Shown piece after piece: positions 20,589 to 33,769 of a stretch of DNA of 64,000 nucleotides. The DNA is taken from contig NC_056047.1 of the NCBI RefSeq assembly GCF_004379255.2, positions 24,938,293 through 25,002,292 on the forward strand. Direction: 5' to 3'. The DNA comes from Salvia splendens (taxonomy: Eukaryota > Streptophyta > Magnoliopsida > Lamiales > Lamiaceae). The notes beneath the pieces are model-generated. The model was not told the DNA's origin. It ran no database searches and worked only from the letters and a program-made list of their open reading frames with translations. How positions within the stretch are numbered: the first letter of the stretch is position 1; every line of letters starts with the position of its first letter. The position numbers were made by a program, and so were the translations under genes.

Positions 20589-21772
20589 CTAGCATCACGC
20601 CTGTGCTATGCACAGATTAATAGTATATTTTTTAAAGTTTAATTTTCAATTTTAAATTAATTAAATAAAATTAGAATCAATATTAACAATAAACAATATG
20701 AGTAACAATCTTAGGTTTTAATGCACAAAATCAAGTTTTGATTCCGAAAACAAATTGGTAGTATTGCAAGTTTTAAAATTGGACGATAGTTTTTCAAACC
20801 TCAAAAAGCTTTTACAATTGTATTTTGAATCATAAACGGCCAACGCAAAATAATATTGTCACAAAATTGCGTGCAATCTTTTTTGTATTCTATATCCATT
20901 TAAATCAGTACTATACTTTATCATAGTCGAGCTTCATTACATTGCAATAGTGACCCTAATACACTAAAAACTCAAACCTTGAAACCTAAATCCTAAACCC
21001 TTAACGTTAAAATATAATCATCATGACCAACAAATGAGAAAAATATCAATAAAATTCTCCATCCGTTCCAGTTCAATTTATTTTTGTTAATCACTTTAAA
21101 ACAAACTTTAATATTAGGAAAAAAATAAAAAGAAATAATTATAATAGCATTGACTGTAGAATGAAGATTGTAAAATTAAAACCGTTTGATTCCTTCTATT
21201 GTTAAATTTTTTTATGTTACTTTATTGTAATATTCATAATGGTCATGATGATGGGACTTATTTTTTGTCAATTAATACGCAATAATCATAAATATATAAA
21301 ATAAAAATTTTATCAGCCTATTTCTATGGGACGGAAAGAGTATATCAAAACAATTTTCAAAATACAAAAAATATTAGCCAATATATTAATCGGTGAATTT
21401 GTAAAAAAAACGTACATATTGCTATTAATATGATGGTAGTCTAAATTAATATACTTATGTTTGTTTTATTGTTTGCAGATTGAATGCCAAGTTAATAAGA
21501 AAAAAGTAACGGCCAAGGTAAAATGAGTTTTAATGTTAACCATCTTAAATAGTAACTGCAATCACGTATCTATACATATATTTTAGTACATCATAAGCTG
21601 CAGTTGAATGATACATATAATTTAACTCATTTAAATCTAAACTCACGTATCTTAAATACTTATAATAGTTTTTATTCTTAAATGTCTAGATTATAGTATT
21701 TAAATTATATATTTAAGCTTAGATGATAATTCCATAAATACACCCAAAACTCCCCCTTTATATATGTATAGA
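20589..21772 (-). mobile_element. non-autonomous Helitron, 1184 bp, absent from copy 2
   Basis: Read on the minus strand it starts TCTATACATATATAAAGG and ends with the hairpin CTGTGC-ATA-GCACAG followed 9 bases later by the terminal CTAG. This matches the Helitron hallmarks: 5' TC, a GC-rich 3' hairpin about 10 bp before CTRR, no TIR, no TSD, and insertion between A and T (A at 20588, T at 21773). The second duplication copy has the uninterrupted AT at 39913/39914, and the other array units also lack the insertion. It has no Rep/helicase, so it must have been moved by an autonomous relative. The interior is AT-rich with no recognisable gene fragment. Confidence 0.96.
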
Positions 21773-22018
21773 TATAAACGTTTTAGCACCACGCTCAGTC
21801 ACCCTATCCGCAGCCATTTCCGCCCTAAATTGGTGTATAAATGAAAGGGGAATGTCTTCATCAAAGTCATCATCGAAGTCGTTCGATGTCCACTTTGATT
21901 CAAATAAGACAAGCGTGCATGTATTAGTCCAGATGTAAATTGAATGTCTAATAACACAACGTATCAATGCAGAATAAGGATTGTACAGATCGAAATAATC
22001 GTTGTAATATGATGCTTC

Positions 22019-23486
22019 TGTTAGAATTGGTATACTGAAAAGCATATTTCGAGCATATTGTACGGATAGAATTGCTTGTATACAATAAACTCTACAATCC
22101 ACTTTTATCCCAAGGCGAGAAGAAGTAATTTTGTCGCATTGATGTTTGCTTGTGCATTTATAAGATGTATCTCAAGCATTTAAATGTATAAGAAGCAAAT
22201 AAGCCTAATTCTTCTGCATAGTAGACTGGTCGTGAACGACGTTCACAGAAGGTGACACAGTCGGTCCTTTGTAGAAGAGAAATAGAATTTCACAACCTAG
22301 ATAGGCTTTGGCTACCTATCGTGAAAGGTTGCAGTGTCAGTCCGCATGTTTCCTTACCTTAGGAAATAAACGACATTGGTGTGGTATAGCACTAAAGGAT
22401 CTAACAGTTGAGATAAGTCTTTCTTGCTATTTACTGAAAGACGAGGTCTCGGTGATTGTTATTTCTTAATCATTGTTGATATAACATTGAGCATACGATA
22501 TTGATTATGCACTACTTTGATTTATCAAATGGTGCGGATTTTTTGCAATCCAAGAATCCTGATATCTTGGGTAGTGGTGATTAATGTCTAGAGGTGCTAG
22601 TATTGTTATTGCAATGAATCGTGTGCTGGGTGAGTCCAGTTTGATAATATCCTCAAGAGGTGTTCGAAAAAGGTTTTATTATTCAGAAACCCGACCGGTT
22701 GGAATTTATTCCAGAATAATAAATAAAGATTTTGAACTAGACAACTCTTGGAAAAAGATATTAATTAATTAAAGTCAAATAGGAGGCTTAAATTAATTAA
22801 TGGATATTTATATCTTAAACACGGGAAATAATAATTAAAGAGGTAAAGCCCGGATTACTCGTAATTTGGGATTGGACGGGCAGTCAATATTATTATACTA
22901 TAGTGGATGATAATAATATTCTATTGGACTTGTATTAAATTGTGGCTCAATTTAATTAGTAAAAGTCCAACAGGTTTGGCCCAAGTCCAACCTCCATGGA
23001 TCCCTAATCTGGCCCATCATAACTCTATATAAAAGGAGATTAGAAAGGAGATTCAATGTCGATTTAAGAGTTAATTTTCGTGCTCCCCTCTGGGAGTGGA
23101 CGAAAAAATCGGTTTTTGACAAAACTGATATTCTGTCTCCTTTCTAATCAAGTCCTTGTCGATTCTGATAAGCTTTGCCCACCCAAAGGTCATTATCTGA
23201 GTTCGGGATACAGATTAGAAGATTCGTGGTTGAGTACAAAGATCATCACGTGGAGAAGGCGCAAGCAATCGTCGATTCTTTGGAGAATCAGATCGGTAAT
23301 CCTAAACCGTAGAATATCATGAATTAGGATTTTAATTCCTTAAGCATGATTTTTGTGCATTCTTGTGTGCAATTCAATGTTTAACATGTGAATCAATTAA
23401 TCCCATAATCGGTCAAATAGATCCATATGTATGATTTATTTGTGAATGCATGACTTCCGCTGTGCAAGGGGCACCAAACCCCAACA
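22019..23486 (+). repeat. copia family B 5' LTR in duplication copy 1, 1468 bp
   Basis: It starts TGTTAGAATTGG after GCTTC and ends ACCCCAACA before the PBS. It appears identical by eye to 40160-41627. A TATA box (TATATAAAAG) lies at about 23026. It belongs to an element truncated by the duplication junction at 24744, so it is not a solo LTR. The frames at 22584-22772 and 23080-23322 are incidental. Confidence 0.95.
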
Positions 23487-24744
23487 ATTGGTATCAGAGC
23501 CAATTTTTGGCTCTGATTATGTGGATTAATTTCATATTATGTGAATTGCTTGAATGCATAATTAAAATGACAACAAGAGCACATTCGGTGAGGACGCGCA
23601 GTCGGCGCTCCCGCCGGGACTGCACGTCACCGAACGCGCAAGGCTTGATGTCGAGGAGAGATTGCTTTATGTGATTCTTTGCACTAACTTTCATGTGAGT
23701 GATTCTATTTTAGTATGTAACGATTACACATGTATTCAATTTGTTATTACCATGCGTGAGTGCTACTTTCATACATACGTGAATTCAATTGTTTTAAATG
23801 GCGTGAATTTTTGCCCTACGTGAATGTAAATTCCGAGTCGGCAATTTGGGTGTCGCACCGCAATAAAAGCAGCACCGGAACGAGTGGGAGCCTATCGGCA
23901 GATTCCCGGACTCGTGGAGCGACGGATGCGTGCGGCGACCGGACAACAGCGGGTGCGACGACGTAGCGGCTGCAGCGTCGGTAACCCGCGGTGCAGCGCC
24001 GGCGTCGGAGAAGTCAGGCTGGGCATTCTGCATCGGTAGCCCAAGCTCTCGAGCTGGGCAGTTTTCGCGACGCATAACAGCAGCGGCGAAAACAACCTGC
24101 GGTGCCGAGAGGGCTGTCGGAGGCGACGCGGGAGCAGCGACGACGGCGCAGCAGCATCGATGTCGGACGGCAGCGGCGTCCCTCCACGAGCAGCCCCAAC
24201 AGTGCCTCAAACTAGGGTTTGTCCTATGAACGACGCTCGCGCGGGTTCCACCCGCTCGACGTCGCATTGTCTCGCCCATGGCTTCACTTTCCAAATTTTG
24301 ATTAGGGTTTCCAAATCCTTGGATTCAATTTTGGAAATAATTCAAGATATAATTTAGAATAAGATTTGAATATATCTATTAAATTGGATTATCTAAAAAA
24401 ATTTTTTTAATTAAATTATTAATTAAATTTGGGTTTTATCCTTATTTTATGAATTTAGATATATTTGATTATATCTAGAGAAATCCTAGATAAATTTGGA
24501 TTAATAATTAAATTTATTTATGTAATATGGATTTAGATAGATTTTATTTTATCTTGTTGAATCCTTGATTGACTAAGATAAATATTAATTATGTTTATCC
24601 ATATCTTGTAGATATTGATAGATCTATATCTATCTAGAATATATCTTAGTAGATTTGGATAATTAAAATCCATGTTTATCTTTATCTTGTGGATATTTAT
24701 AGAATTAATTCTATTTAGAATATATCCTAGTAGATTTAGATAAT
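23487..24744 (+). mobile_element. truncated copia family B leader in copy 1
   Basis: A PBS TGGTATCAGAGCC at 23489-23501 (complement of the initiator-Met tRNA 3' end) is followed by a leader with a GC-rich segment (about 23820-24280) and then AT-rich tandem repeats of TAGATTTAGATAA type. The element stops abruptly at the duplication junction and gag and pol are absent. The overlapping GC-rich frames between 23760 and 24357 are open on several frames of both strands and are not genes. Confidence 0.93.
24743..24744. other. tandem duplication junction with 2-bp microhomology
   Basis: Left of the junction the sequence follows 42874-42887 (TAGATTTAGATAAT) and right of it follows 5397 onward (ATAAAATGATAGG). 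The two share only AT. The joint therefore connects the copia leader to the foldback minisatellite without extended homology. Confidence 0.9.
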
Positions 24745-25257
24745 AAAATGATAGGTTTATTGCATAGAATGATAGTTTTTCCGGATAGAATGATACTCTG
24801 AGTTGATAAAATGATACTTTTGACTGACTGATAAAATGATAAAATGATATATGTTAGGTTTATTGCATAGAATGATAGTTTTGCCGGATAGAATGATACT
24901 CCGAGTTGATAAAATGATACTTTTGACTGACTGATAAAATGATAAAATGAGCGAAATTTGGATACGTAAATTTTATCATGAGCGAAATGACATATTTACC
25001 CCGCGCTTTTTTTTATGAAGTAAATCTAAGTTTGAATCTAGACCACGTATATCTAAGTTTAAATCTAGGTTTATTGCATAAAATGAGCGAAATTTGGATA
25101 CGTAAATTTTATCATGAGCGAAATGACATATTTACCCCCGCGCTTTTTTTTATGAAGTAAATCTAAGTTTGAATCTAGACCACGTGATTTTAAAAATGTG
25201 TGGTCTAGATTTAGTTATAGGGTTATTACGGAAATTGGGGTTATCATTATAAAGCAC

Positions 25258-25259
<2 letters not shown>
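24745..25259. mobile_element. foldback-like element, right half only
   Basis: Corresponds to 5399-5913: the last part of the minisatellite, the two right inverted arms (CCCGCGCTTTTTTTTATGAA at about 25001 and 25138) and the GCACCC end. The left arms are missing because the duplication began inside the minisatellite. Confidence 0.9.

Positions 25260-25308
<49 letters not shown>
25260..25308. repeat. (TA)n microsatellite, shorter allele
   Basis: Pure TA tract of 49 bp. The copy 1 counterpart is 85 bp with CA and GATACA interruptions. Confidence 0.9.
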
Positions 25309-25310
<2 letters not shown>

Positions 25311-27551
25311 AGCATTAATCTCCTATTGCTCCCTTATATTTAAGTTTCTTCTTAATCTGGAGCGTTAGATTAGATGGATGGAGGGACCGGATGGAATCCT
25401 TATTTTTTATCCCGTGTTTATTATAGGTAGGATTCTGTGCATTATAAGGGTAAACTAGTAAAAAAACAAAATAAAAAACCGCCCAATACGGTAGGAGCGA
25501 AATTTCAGCGGGATATTGATAAACCTTCCATCTACTCACTCCCTCTCACTCCAAACGTCAATCCCTCTTTCCACGTCTCTGAGATTTCGTCTCCCCATAT
25601 TCCACCACTCTTCAAACCCTTGCCGCCACTGTTTTCCATCGGGTATCTGCAGACAGTGATCGTTTTCGTCGCTTTCACTCTCTAACTCTCACTCCGGTAG
25701 CGCGCAAACATATTGTTGAACGCGTCGACAATGTGGGTTGCAAAAAGTTTTCTTTTAGTAATAGCACCCGGTAGAAGACGATAGACATCGTCTACTATTC
25801 GATTCCCGTATTTTTCATCCAAAAAATCAATGTTTTTATCCTTGATTTGGTCGCGATTTTGTGTAAGCACAAATGGGTTGTCGTTTTGGTTAGGGTTTTG
25901 TCTTATATAGAAACTATAATTATTTACTAGTTTAAAAGTGTGTATTCGGCGAATTAATTTGTGGTTCGTATCACAGAGTTAACATGACAAAAAGAGGCTG
26001 ACCGTCAAGATCTCAACCTACATAGGCTGCAGGTAACAAATCAATTAAAATGAATGTAGAATTACTTGAGGAGTTGAACATCAATTAGGCTTCTTGTGTG
26101 CATTCATCGACAGATCTTGTAAATGGCTGGATGGGTAATTGTAAAACTCTTCTGTGCATTATTTAATTGGTTTGGTACATGATTAATTCTCGGGTTATGC
26201 ATTATGTATCGTGTAGTATTCCTTTTTTAAACTGCTTGTCTACATGGGAGATTAACTCAATGAAGTATTAATGTGCGCATTAGTTGATTGAAAATGTACA
26301 TTATATGTGTATTGGTATACATTATTTGTCAAGTATTTGGCATTATTTGTCTGCTTGCTGAGTGGTGTGGGTGAAATGGCGAATGGAATATACCTGTGTG
26401 CATTATTTGATTGATTCTGTATATTATGTATGTAATAGTTTACATTATTTACCAGGTATTAGGCGTCTAGGAATCATTGTGTACATGGGTGAAATGGTGA
26501 ATACCACACATCACAAGTATGCTTGTACATTATTTGATTGAAACTGTGAATTATATATTTGGTAGTATACAGTATTTGTCAATTATTAGGCATTTTTGGA
26601 CTGCTTACAGAGTGATGTGGGTGGATTGGTGAATGCAATATACCTATGTGCATTATTTGATTGAATTTGTACATTATGTAGGTAGTAGTTTACAGTATTT
26701 ACCAGGTAGTATGCATTATGCGACTGCATGTGTACATAGTTGACAGGGTAGAAATCACAACTCACAACTATGCTTGCATAATAATCATTTGTGCATTATT
26801 TAAATGAATCTGTGCATTCTTTATCCAGTAGTATGCATTATATTTCAAATATTATGCATTATGGGATTTGTAATAATAATGTGCCGTTGTTGTATGTTGA
26901 TGATTCCATAGCAGAGAAGCAGCTACGACTGGAAATCGACGAAGCAGTCGATGACGTTATTCCAGTAGCACTAGCCCAGAAATTTAGAGAACGGTTGGCC
27001 GAGGCCGGCCCAAGTACAACTCCAGAATAGGGTGAGCAGAAGAAACCCATGGGAAGAAAGGTGGACCATCTATATTGTCGACGAATCCCGTCCGAGTTCC
27101 TAAACTGCTTGAAAAACTGTTTGGGTATTAGTGTATAATTACATTAACTCGGCACATGTAATTGTTCTATTTTATAGAATAACGAAATGTTACTCCATAG
27201 TAATGTAAAATAGGAATAAAATAATGTAGATAGAGTTAACTTTATTTTAATAATAATGTCCAATAAACAAAAAGTAATGGATATAAATAAACGAATAATG
27301 ATAGTATGGTGCGTAGTAGTATATTATTAATGTACATTCTATCAAGTGCATGTGCACAATAATGTACAAATTAAAGGCCAACAATGTACATTATCTGTTT
27401 CGTAATGCATTTTATAATGTACATAATGTGTCTAATAATGAACTATAATTGAATAACTATATAGAGTAAGTGAAGTGTTAGTATCCGACAATGTAAAACT
27501 TCATTACCAATAATGAACGAAAATAGATTAGTAATGCAAACATATTATGTT

Positions 27552-27831
27552 TCAGTCATTATAACCACAACGCTTGGATAACCGTCTGCGCTTCATAGAA
27601 AAACCAGACCGTGCATTCAATTGGTCATCCTCGTTTGACTTCTTCTTGTGTTCCCTATTGCATACAACATAATACCAGGTTGTAACATCGTCCGCCTTCC
27701 TCATCCCTTGTTTGCGCGTATCAAAACCAACAGCGCAGGCATACACAGCGTAAAAAGCGAAAGCGAAATCTAGGGATTGGAATTTCTGACCGACGACAGG
27801 CTTCTACTCAGGAGAACAATCAGGTACAACC
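27552..27831 (-). pseudogene. FAR1-type DNA-binding domain remnant, copy 2
   Basis: Same protein segment and the same upstream in-frame stop as at 8241-8520. One base differs (about 27749), in the codons before YACAVGFD. Confidence 0.72.
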
Positions 27832-27850
27832 ACCACTGTACAAAAACCAA

Positions 27851-29051
27851 AATAAAACTAGTTCAGCAAACATGTACATTACAGCTCATGTCTATACCAT
27901 TACAGAACCTAAAACAACCATTATTTAGTATAATATGTACATTATGTAAATCAGTTAAAACTACTCCCTAGCCGAGATGATATCTACACCCTCGTTGAAT
28001 GACTGAAACTCGTGGACTTTGGTAATAATTTTGTTACTTACTACATACTACACCCTAGCCCTAAGGATTGCTAAACCTTTTGGGAAAATAAGAAACGTGA
28101 GCCGAACAAGCAAACACGACCAAACTTAAATTAAACTGGTCAGTAAAAATGTACATTACAGATCACAAATCCTGCATTACAGAACCCAAAACAACCATTG
28201 TATAATATAATATGTACATTATGTGTATCAGTTAAAAACTACTACCTAGCCAATATTATGTCTAAACCCTAGATGAATGACTGAAGCTCGTGTACTTAGA
28301 CTACAGTTTTAAGAATTAGTACATACTAAACCCTAGCCCCAAGGATTACTAAACCCTTTGGGAAAACAAGAAACGTGTGCCGAACAAGCAAACACGTCCA
28401 AACTTAAATTAAACTGGTCAGTAAAAATGTACATTACAGATCACAAGTCCTGCATTACGGAACCCAAAACAACCATTATATAATATAATATGTACATTAT
28501 GTGTATGAGTTAATAACTACTACCTAGCCAATACTATGTCTAAACCCTAGATGAATGACTGAAGCTCGTGTACTTAGACTACGATTTTAAGAATTAGTAC
28601 ATACTACACCTTATCTCTAAGGATTGCTAAACCCTTTGGGAAAACAAGAAACGTGCGCCGAACAAGCAAACACGGCCAAACTTAAATTAAACTGATCAGT
28701 AAAAATGTACATTATAGATCACAAATCGTGGATTACAGAACCTAAAATAACCATTATATTATATAATATATACATTATGTGTATCAGTTAAAAAATACTA
28801 CCTAGCGGATATGATTTCTAGACCCTAGAAGAATGACTGAAATCCGTCTACTTTGACGACGGTTTGACTACACCCTAGCCCCAATGATTGTTAACCCCTT
28901 GGGGAAAACAAGAAACATACGCCGATCAATCAAACACGGTCAAATTTAAATTATACTGGTCAATAAAAATGTACATTACAGATTACAAAATCATGCATTA
29001 CAGAACCTAAAACAATCATCATATAATATAATATGTACATTATGATGTGAG
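27851..29051. repeat. 279-bp tandem repeats, copy 2
   Basis: Counterpart of 8540-9740 with about one base difference (near 28691). Confidence 0.85.
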
Positions 29052-29499
29052 CCTGGTCGGCGCGGGTTAGAAAGAGATGGAAGAGGATCGAATTGCCGAT
29101 CGGAAAAATAGGCACCTGGTCGACGAGCCTAAGCCTGATGTGATGTATAACCCCCGCAAGTAAAAGGAAAACGAGGCGGCTTCTTCACCAGCAATGCAAC
29201 CAACCACGGTGGCACGGGTTTCACGTCGGTCTGCTAGGGTTCAGCAAAGGGTGGCGGTGTATGAGTCTTCGCTGTCAACTAGGGTTCCTGTAGAGATGTT
29301 AGCCAATGCTGCTGTCAACTAGAGAAGAAAGAGGGAGAAAAGACAGATTGCACCGTGATATCATTGAGAATAACCGCTGAGATTTTGGAAGAAAAAATCA
29401 AGGAACTTACCATAACAAACACATTTGTGTATACCAATTTTGGCCTTTTCAAACTTTTTAATCAAGTAAATTAAAATCATGCATCGTCTATTTTGGGCC

Positions 29500-29555
<56 letters not shown>

Positions 29556-29799
29556 TTAGTGATCAATGTATAACTAATTTTAAGTGTATAACTAGAGAAC
29601 AAATCTCAGCCACTCATTATCTTAATCTAATGACTAAATTAAGTATTCATTTTCTATTAATAAAAATTGCATGGGAGTATTTTGGGAAATACATTGTTCC
29701 ATCTTTTGAGTATTCACATATCTCTGTCTCTCTAATCTCATCTCCGCCACTCACGTCAAAACATTCTTCTTCTCTCTCTCACACACACAAACACACAAT

Positions 29800-30012
29800 G
29801 GCTTTGTGGTTTTGAAACCAATAAAACACATTATTTCCTTCGATCTTTCCAAACCGTCGAAGCTTGGCCGCAATCTGCTGGATTTGCTCAGCGGACGGGG
29901 TTCGCGTACCGCGGCGATACATGTCTTCAAGCGCCTGCACTTGCTCCGGCGTGGGATTCCATCTGGGGCTCACCAGCACCGCCCCTCTATTCATCTCATG
30001 ACCTGCTGCTGC
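29800..30012 (-). pseudogene. captured WOX homeodomain fragment, copy 2
   Basis: Identical protein to 10483-10695, from RWNPTPEQ to [11 protein letters not shown], with the same truncation after NHKA. The listed frame is 29779-29994. Confidence 0.88.
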
Positions 30013-31085
30013 TTCAACATAACAAAAATTAGTATTGTGTATACAAAATTATTTAATGATAGTAGTAATTAAATTTTTTTCCGATTCCGTTTCCCGCCTA
30101 TATTAGCTCGATTTTGTGTATAGGATTGATCTGTAAACACTAAACAGAGCAGTACAATAATAATCTACTCACATGAATTTATTAATTCAAAATTATCTAA
30201 AACAATAAAAATAATCATTTCTATATTGACTTCATTATTGTACGCATATTATGACTTTATTACTATTACAGTATTTTAGTTACATAAAGCCTTTTGTCTC
30301 ATTTAGTGCTTATCTAACTATATTTAGTGCTACTCCATGAGCATTACTCTTAGCATTATCTTACTTCACTGTTGTTTACAAAACACATCACTCTTAACAT
30401 GATCTTACTTCACTGTTGTTTGCAAAACATATCACTCTTAGCATGATCTTACTTCACTGTTGTTTATAAAACACATCACTCTTAGCATGATCTTACTTCA
30501 CTGTTGTTTACAAAACACATCACTTTTAGCATGATCTTACTTCACTGTTGTTTACAAAATACATCACTCTTAGGATGATCTTACTTCACTATTGTTTATA
30601 AAACACATCACTCGCCAAGATTTGAATTTTTCATTGTATTACTATCAGAGGATCAACTAGTTACAAATCATTGGAAAAACATATGGTTCTATCTCTATGT
30701 CTACTGTGAGAAGTGAGAAGTGAGAAGTGATTCAATGTCTGCTGTGAGAAGTGATTCAATGTCTACTGTGAGAAGTGATTCAATGTCTGAGACTAAGACA
30801 TACAATAAGTATAGAAATGAAACAAAATTGTTGTGAAAAAATACAGCAAAAATTGTAATGAAAATTGTAATCAAAACTGTGAGTTGCTGAGAAATGTAAC
30901 CATACACCTCATGCTCTGAAACAACTTATCTATCTTTTGCCATATTGCAGACTGAATATGAAGAAGCTTCTCTGCTTTTTTCTGTAAAATAGGTTGGCTG
31001 CGTACACTTTCACCGTGGATCTGTGCATAACCAAAGAGTGACCTTAGATGAACATCCAATAATTATAGGATTGATATACTACTTC

Positions 31086-31251
31086 ACCATCCCCGGCGCA
31101 ATCGTCCACCGGATCGACACGCACTACTCCGTCGAGCTCGCCACCAGAGATCTCCAGATCATCCGCCTCCGCAGGGCGACAACACCGTCGCGTCCTCGTC
31201 GCCGTCTCCGACGAGATCGAGTGGCCTCTCATTAAGGATCTAGCTGCTGTC
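31086..31251 (+). pseudogene. captured ERD7/senescence-domain fragment, copy 2
   Basis: Same segment (TIPGAIVHRIDTHYSVELAT ...) with the same two 1-base losses as copy 1. One silent-type difference (GAC to GAT in the RDLQ codons, near 31151). Confidence 0.75.
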
Positions 31252-31433
31252 AATGACCATTATACCCCCGCTTGGTTATTGTGGAGTAAATTTGTGAGAG
31301 ATGGAACTAATTTCTACTTTAAATTCTAAAATTACATGTATTAATACTAGCCCTTGATTTTCTTAATCTTGTGGCTGTGATTTGTTCTCTAGTTATGTAG
31401 TTAGTGAGCACTATATATATATATATATATATA

Positions 31434-31754
31434 GGGGGGGCGTTATTCTCCTATTCATCCCTTAGATCCTTTATTCTTCTTAATATGGGTCGTTAGATCT
31501 CATTCATCAACGGTCCAGATGATCTGCATTATTACACTATAATGGTGCATTATTAGTCGGTGTGCATTATTCAACTGAAAATCTGCATTATTACGCTATA
31601 ATGGTGCTTTATTAGTCGGTGTGCATTATTCAACTGAAAATCTGCATTATTAAATGACACGTGGCATCAATCTAACCGTCGGATGACAAAATCGTGGGGC
31701 TGAGATCAAGAAGGAAAAAGGAGGAAATATGCAAAATGGAAATGAATACATCCC
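31434..31754. mobile_element. TA-flanked MITE, 321 bp, copy 2
   Basis: Counterpart of 12105-12425, same length. Confidence 0.7.
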
Positions 31755-31773
31755 TATATATATATATATATAT

Positions 31774-32083
31774 GTTTGTGTTAAAATGACAACACCTCTT
31801 AAAGTGGCACTATGACACCACTTATCCTGCAATATTATAAACGCTACATAGAAATAGTATAAACGCTTGACAACAATCTATAGATTGATGTCTAGCGTAT
31901 TGGATATTGCTGGCCGAGAAAAAATTGTTGTCTAGCGTTTTTGATATTGCTGGCCGAGTAATTTACCCTTGAGCATTTTTTATGATTGCCACATGGCAGC
32001 TGATTATTCATCCACATGTACAAATTATTGGCTAGGAATGGTGGTATGATGTTACTTTAAGAGGTGTTGTCATTTTAATGCAC

Positions 32084-32085
<2 letters not shown>
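31774..32085. mobile_element. MITE with perfect 25-bp TIRs, copy 2
   Basis: Counterpart of 12441-12752, same length (312 bp). Flanking TA tracts differ in length. Confidence 0.88.
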
Positions 32086-32135
<50 letters not shown>

Positions 32136-32194
32136 TTAGATTTAGGAGCATATTCAACCTTAGCCCGCCACGTTGCTTTCCTATATATATATAA

Positions 32195-32441
32195 GGATGT
32201 GATCATATGATAACCCATATTTACGGTGATAACCTAATAACCTATCATTCTATGGACGAAATATATCATTTTCTAAAATAGAATATCATTTTATGGATTA
32301 AAAGTATCATTCTATGCATGCTGAAAAAATATTATTTTATAGTGTATAAATATCATTTTTAGTAAAAATGATATTTTTAACCCATAAAATGATATGTTAT
32401 TAGGTTATCACCATAAATATGATTATCATTTTAACGCACCC
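32195..32441. mobile_element. MITE of the atcattttat family, copy 2
   Basis: Counterpart of 12870-13116, 247 bp, with one base difference in the left arm (TTTACGG here, TTTATGG in copy 1). Confidence 0.85.
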
Positions 32442-33602
32442 ATATGTATATATATGTGTGTATGTGTGTGTATTCAAATATATGTGTTAAAACTGTTAAA
32501 AATTAAAACTAATTCCATCTATTGATTAGTTATTATCTAATGGTTAATATATGAGCCACTTGGAATTAAATTAATAATAAACAAATCAAAAAGGGTACGG
32601 ATGGTATAGCACAAAATCAGCAGTTATTCACGACCCATGATTCACGTAAGATTTTTATTCTGGGAGATTTGTTTTCCGTAATTATCACACATCATCACTA
32701 ATAATCTTCATTGAGCCGATTATGGAGAGGAGAATTATTGTAGTTCTTCATCGCCTTCTGCTTCCAACAATTCGAGTAACTACAACTGTTTGTCGTAGTT
32801 GTCAATTCATGTAGGAAATTGTTATTAAACCTGCCAATTCATCTACAGTTGTGGACGATGGAAAAAGGTAGTTTTGTATTTTGAATTTATGATTTGTGAA
32901 TACTCTTCAGATCTCTCGTATTGCTTGCATTTGTTTTATGAATTTGTGAATATTGGTCGTCCTTTGCTTGTAACGGTGATGTACGCATATGATTTTTTAA
33001 TGTACATGCTCTCTCTGCATAATGTACGAAATAAGCAGTTTAATGTTTTGGTGTAGTTGAATCCATACCCTTTGGGTTTTGCAGCCCTTCGGGCTAGGTT
33101 GTAGTACCGATTGACTAAAGAAAACTTCACCAAGGCTGGGGAGATTAATCCTTTTCCCTATGGTTTATAAATTCATTTGGCTAGGGCATATTACCTTCAT
33201 TGTCATAGAATTTGTGTTTTTTCTCTTTGGTTTTGGTTTCATTGTCATAGAATTTGTAATGTATATGCGTTCTTTGATTAATGTACGAAAGAAGTAGTTT
33301 AATGTGTGAGTCTAGTTGAATCCATATCCTTTGGGTTTCAAAAGCAAACGAAACCATCACCAATTACATGGAGTTAGAATCATTCCCCTAGGGTTTAGCA
33401 ATCCATGGGGCTAGGGCATATTACCAACACATGCTTATAATTTCGTTTTCTAATGTGAGTTTTGGATTTATACAAGAAATACTGTACGAATATAGTCTTA
33501 TAATGTACATGCCTAACAATGATTAATGTAAAAAATTAATCGTATAATGTATATTGTTTTGGATTCTATTTGGTGACAGTTATAATTGTTTTTTATGTAC
33601 AG

Positions 33603-33769
33603 ATGCTAGTCGTATTATCTCCCAAAGGAAAAAGGCTATAAAAGAGGCGAACAGATCGCTTCGAAAGTGTATTATATGTGGTGCGATGTGCCATCATGAT
33701 TCGAGATCATGTCCAGAAAAAGATACGGATATAGGCAATGAGAAGCATAAGCGGAAAAAGAAATCATGA
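33603..33769 (+). pseudogene. CCHC-like zinc-knuckle terminal exon, copy 2
   Basis: Identical to 14278-14444, including the acceptor tract and the Lys-rich tail. Confidence 0.55.

Larger units (their letters stand above)
14455..22018. repeat. tandem array with ~1.27-kb period, five units, left block
   Basis: The landmark CGCTCAGTCAC falls at 14877, 16155, 18044, 19322 and 21792. After removing the hAT MITE (558 bp with TSD) and the Helitron (1184 bp), the spacings are 1278, about 1331 (includes a local duplication of about 47 bp at 17770-17820), 1278 and 1286. Units 1 and 3 resemble each other more than their neighbours, and so do units 2 and 4 (for example ...MAVDRVTERGAKAFT in 1 and 3 versus DFHEDIPLSIIYQ in 2 and 4), so the array is built of dimers. 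Each unit has one minus-strand exon-like frame, the blocks GATTGCTAAACCCCTAGGAG and GGATTCAACTCCCGCCA, and many GTACATTA words. It is noncoding apart from the short frame. Confidence 0.93.
5399..24744. repeat. 19.3-kb tandem segmental duplication, copy 1
   Basis: The sequence from 5399 to 24744 matches 24745-42887 in direct orientation, base for base over long stretches. The offset is 19346 at the start, 19310 after a (TA)n length change, 19325 through the array and 18141-18143 after the Helitron. The steps come from microsatellite length, one 24-bp repeat unit, a few 1-2 bp indels and the 1184-bp Helitron present only here. By eye I counted about a dozen substitutions. Copy 1 holds the foldback right half, the FAR1/MULE region, five array units and the 5' LTR and leader of the middle copia. 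Confidence 0.95.
29554..31411. mobile_element. gene-carrying TIR element (Pack-type), copy 2, 1858 bp
   Basis: Same TIRs, same captured fragments and same (TA)n flanks as 10237-12070. It is 24 bp longer because of one extra unit of the 24-bp repeat at 30699-30788. The 44-bp minisatellite is at 30353-30613. Confidence 0.75.

Noticed and set aside
22584..23322. Short plus frames inside the family B LTR (repeated at 40725, 41221, 49616, 50148)
   Set aside because: They lie in LTR sequence, have no counterpart in the family A LTR and carry no motif.
22019..23486. Solo LTR
   Set aside because: A PBS and leader follow directly; the element is truncated by the duplication junction rather than by LTR recombination.
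23794..24294. Overlapping GC-rich open frames on both strands in the copia leader (also 41901-42500)
   Set aside because: Several frames of both strands are open together, as expected for GC-rich sequence; they differ between the duplicates by a 2-nt indel that shifts the frames; no domain recognised.
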